Source: Siculibacillus lacustris | GTDB taxonomy: Bacteria > Pseudomonadota > Alphaproteobacteria > Rhizobiales > Ancalomicrobiaceae | DNA length: 64,000 nt | Direction: 5' to 3' | Assembly (NCBI RefSeq): GCF_004328075.1 | Contig: NZ_SJFN01000001.1 | Coordinates: forward strand, 223,700-287,699 | In this document: in pieces, positions 63,921 through 64,000 of the stretch | How positions within the stretch are numbered: the stretch's first letter is position 1 | Layout: every line of letters begins with the position of its first letter | The notes under the pieces: model-generated | Told to the model about the DNA's origin: nothing | What the model saw: only the letters and a program-made list of their open reading frames with translations | The model's database searches: none | Translations under genes and position numbers: made by a program

Positions 63921-64000
63921 ATGACCCTTTTCCGCAGATCGGAAGTCGTCATCGCCGCCATCCTCCTGGTGGCGATGATCCTCATCGGCCTGGTCAATCC
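63921..64000 (+). CDS. Sugar ABC transporter permease (truncated by window end)
   Basis: ATG 63921 opens a frame MTLFRRSEVVIAAILLVAMI followed by LIGLVNP, the first helix of a CUT2-type permease, which runs off the window. Position right after the ATPase gene supports the call. Confidence 0.75.
   Translation, partial: MTLFRRSEVVIAAILLVAMILIGLVN

Overview
The window is uniformly GC-rich DNA with ATG/GTG starts, purine-rich ribosome binding sites and many 4-base stop/start overlaps. The gene content is that of an alphaproteobacterium of the order Hyphomicrobiales (Rhizobiales): an acdS-acdR pair, a rhizobial-type rhaSTPQ rhamnose transporter, the fused rhamnulose-phosphate aldolase/dehydrogenase, and an EIIA-Ntr-like gene at the end of a kdp operon. 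The genus cannot be fixed from sequence alone. A free-living soil or plant-associated, metabolically versatile, motile bacterium is the best reading.

Layout. 1-5.3 kb: a catabolic island with a truncated flavin reductase, a 2,5-dihydroxypyridine dioxygenase (nicX), a carboxymuconolactone-decarboxylase-like protein, a GntR repressor, an alpha/beta hydrolase, a crotonase and a beta-hydroxyacid dehydrogenase. 5.3-6.9 kb: divergent acdR/acdS (ACC deaminase). 7.0-14.9 kb: a nine-gene minus-strand operon with a polar amino-acid ABC transporter, an SDR, a GntR regulator, an RraA-like protein and two M20 peptidases. 15.0-24.2 kb: a non-coding region with a palindromic repeat, then kdp (micro-ORF, kdpFABCDE, ptsN-like). 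24.2-28.6 kb: a membrane glycosyltransferase with a coupled 43-residue membrane peptide, a two-component system and a small acidic protein. 28.9-35.1 kb: a SulP transporter, an ABC transporter with a fused double permease and no binding protein, and a 2-hydroxyacid dehydrogenase.

35.1-49.6 kb is the most striking part: a composite L-rhamnose locus. It joins rhizobial parts (ABC transporter rhaSTPQ, DeoR-type rhaR, fused aldolase/dehydrogenase) to enterobacterial-type parts (rhaB, rhaA, class II rhaD, an AraC-type RhaS/RhaR homologue, fucO). Phased TGATCG direct repeats lie upstream of three transcription units and probably define the local RhaR regulon.

49.9-53.6 kb: an HD-GYP phosphodiesterase and a chemoreceptor that share the same sensor, HAMP and linker. 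53.7-58.4 kb: a tightly coupled flavin reductase, gamma-glutamyltransferase-like and amidohydrolase operon, followed by a luciferase-like oxidoreductase. 58.4-64 kb: a D-threonine-aldolase-like enzyme, then divergent deoR and deoC with a sugar ABC transporter that runs off the end; this is probably deoxyribose or deoxynucleoside use.

No rRNA, tRNA, CRISPR array, transposase, integrase or phage gene was seen.
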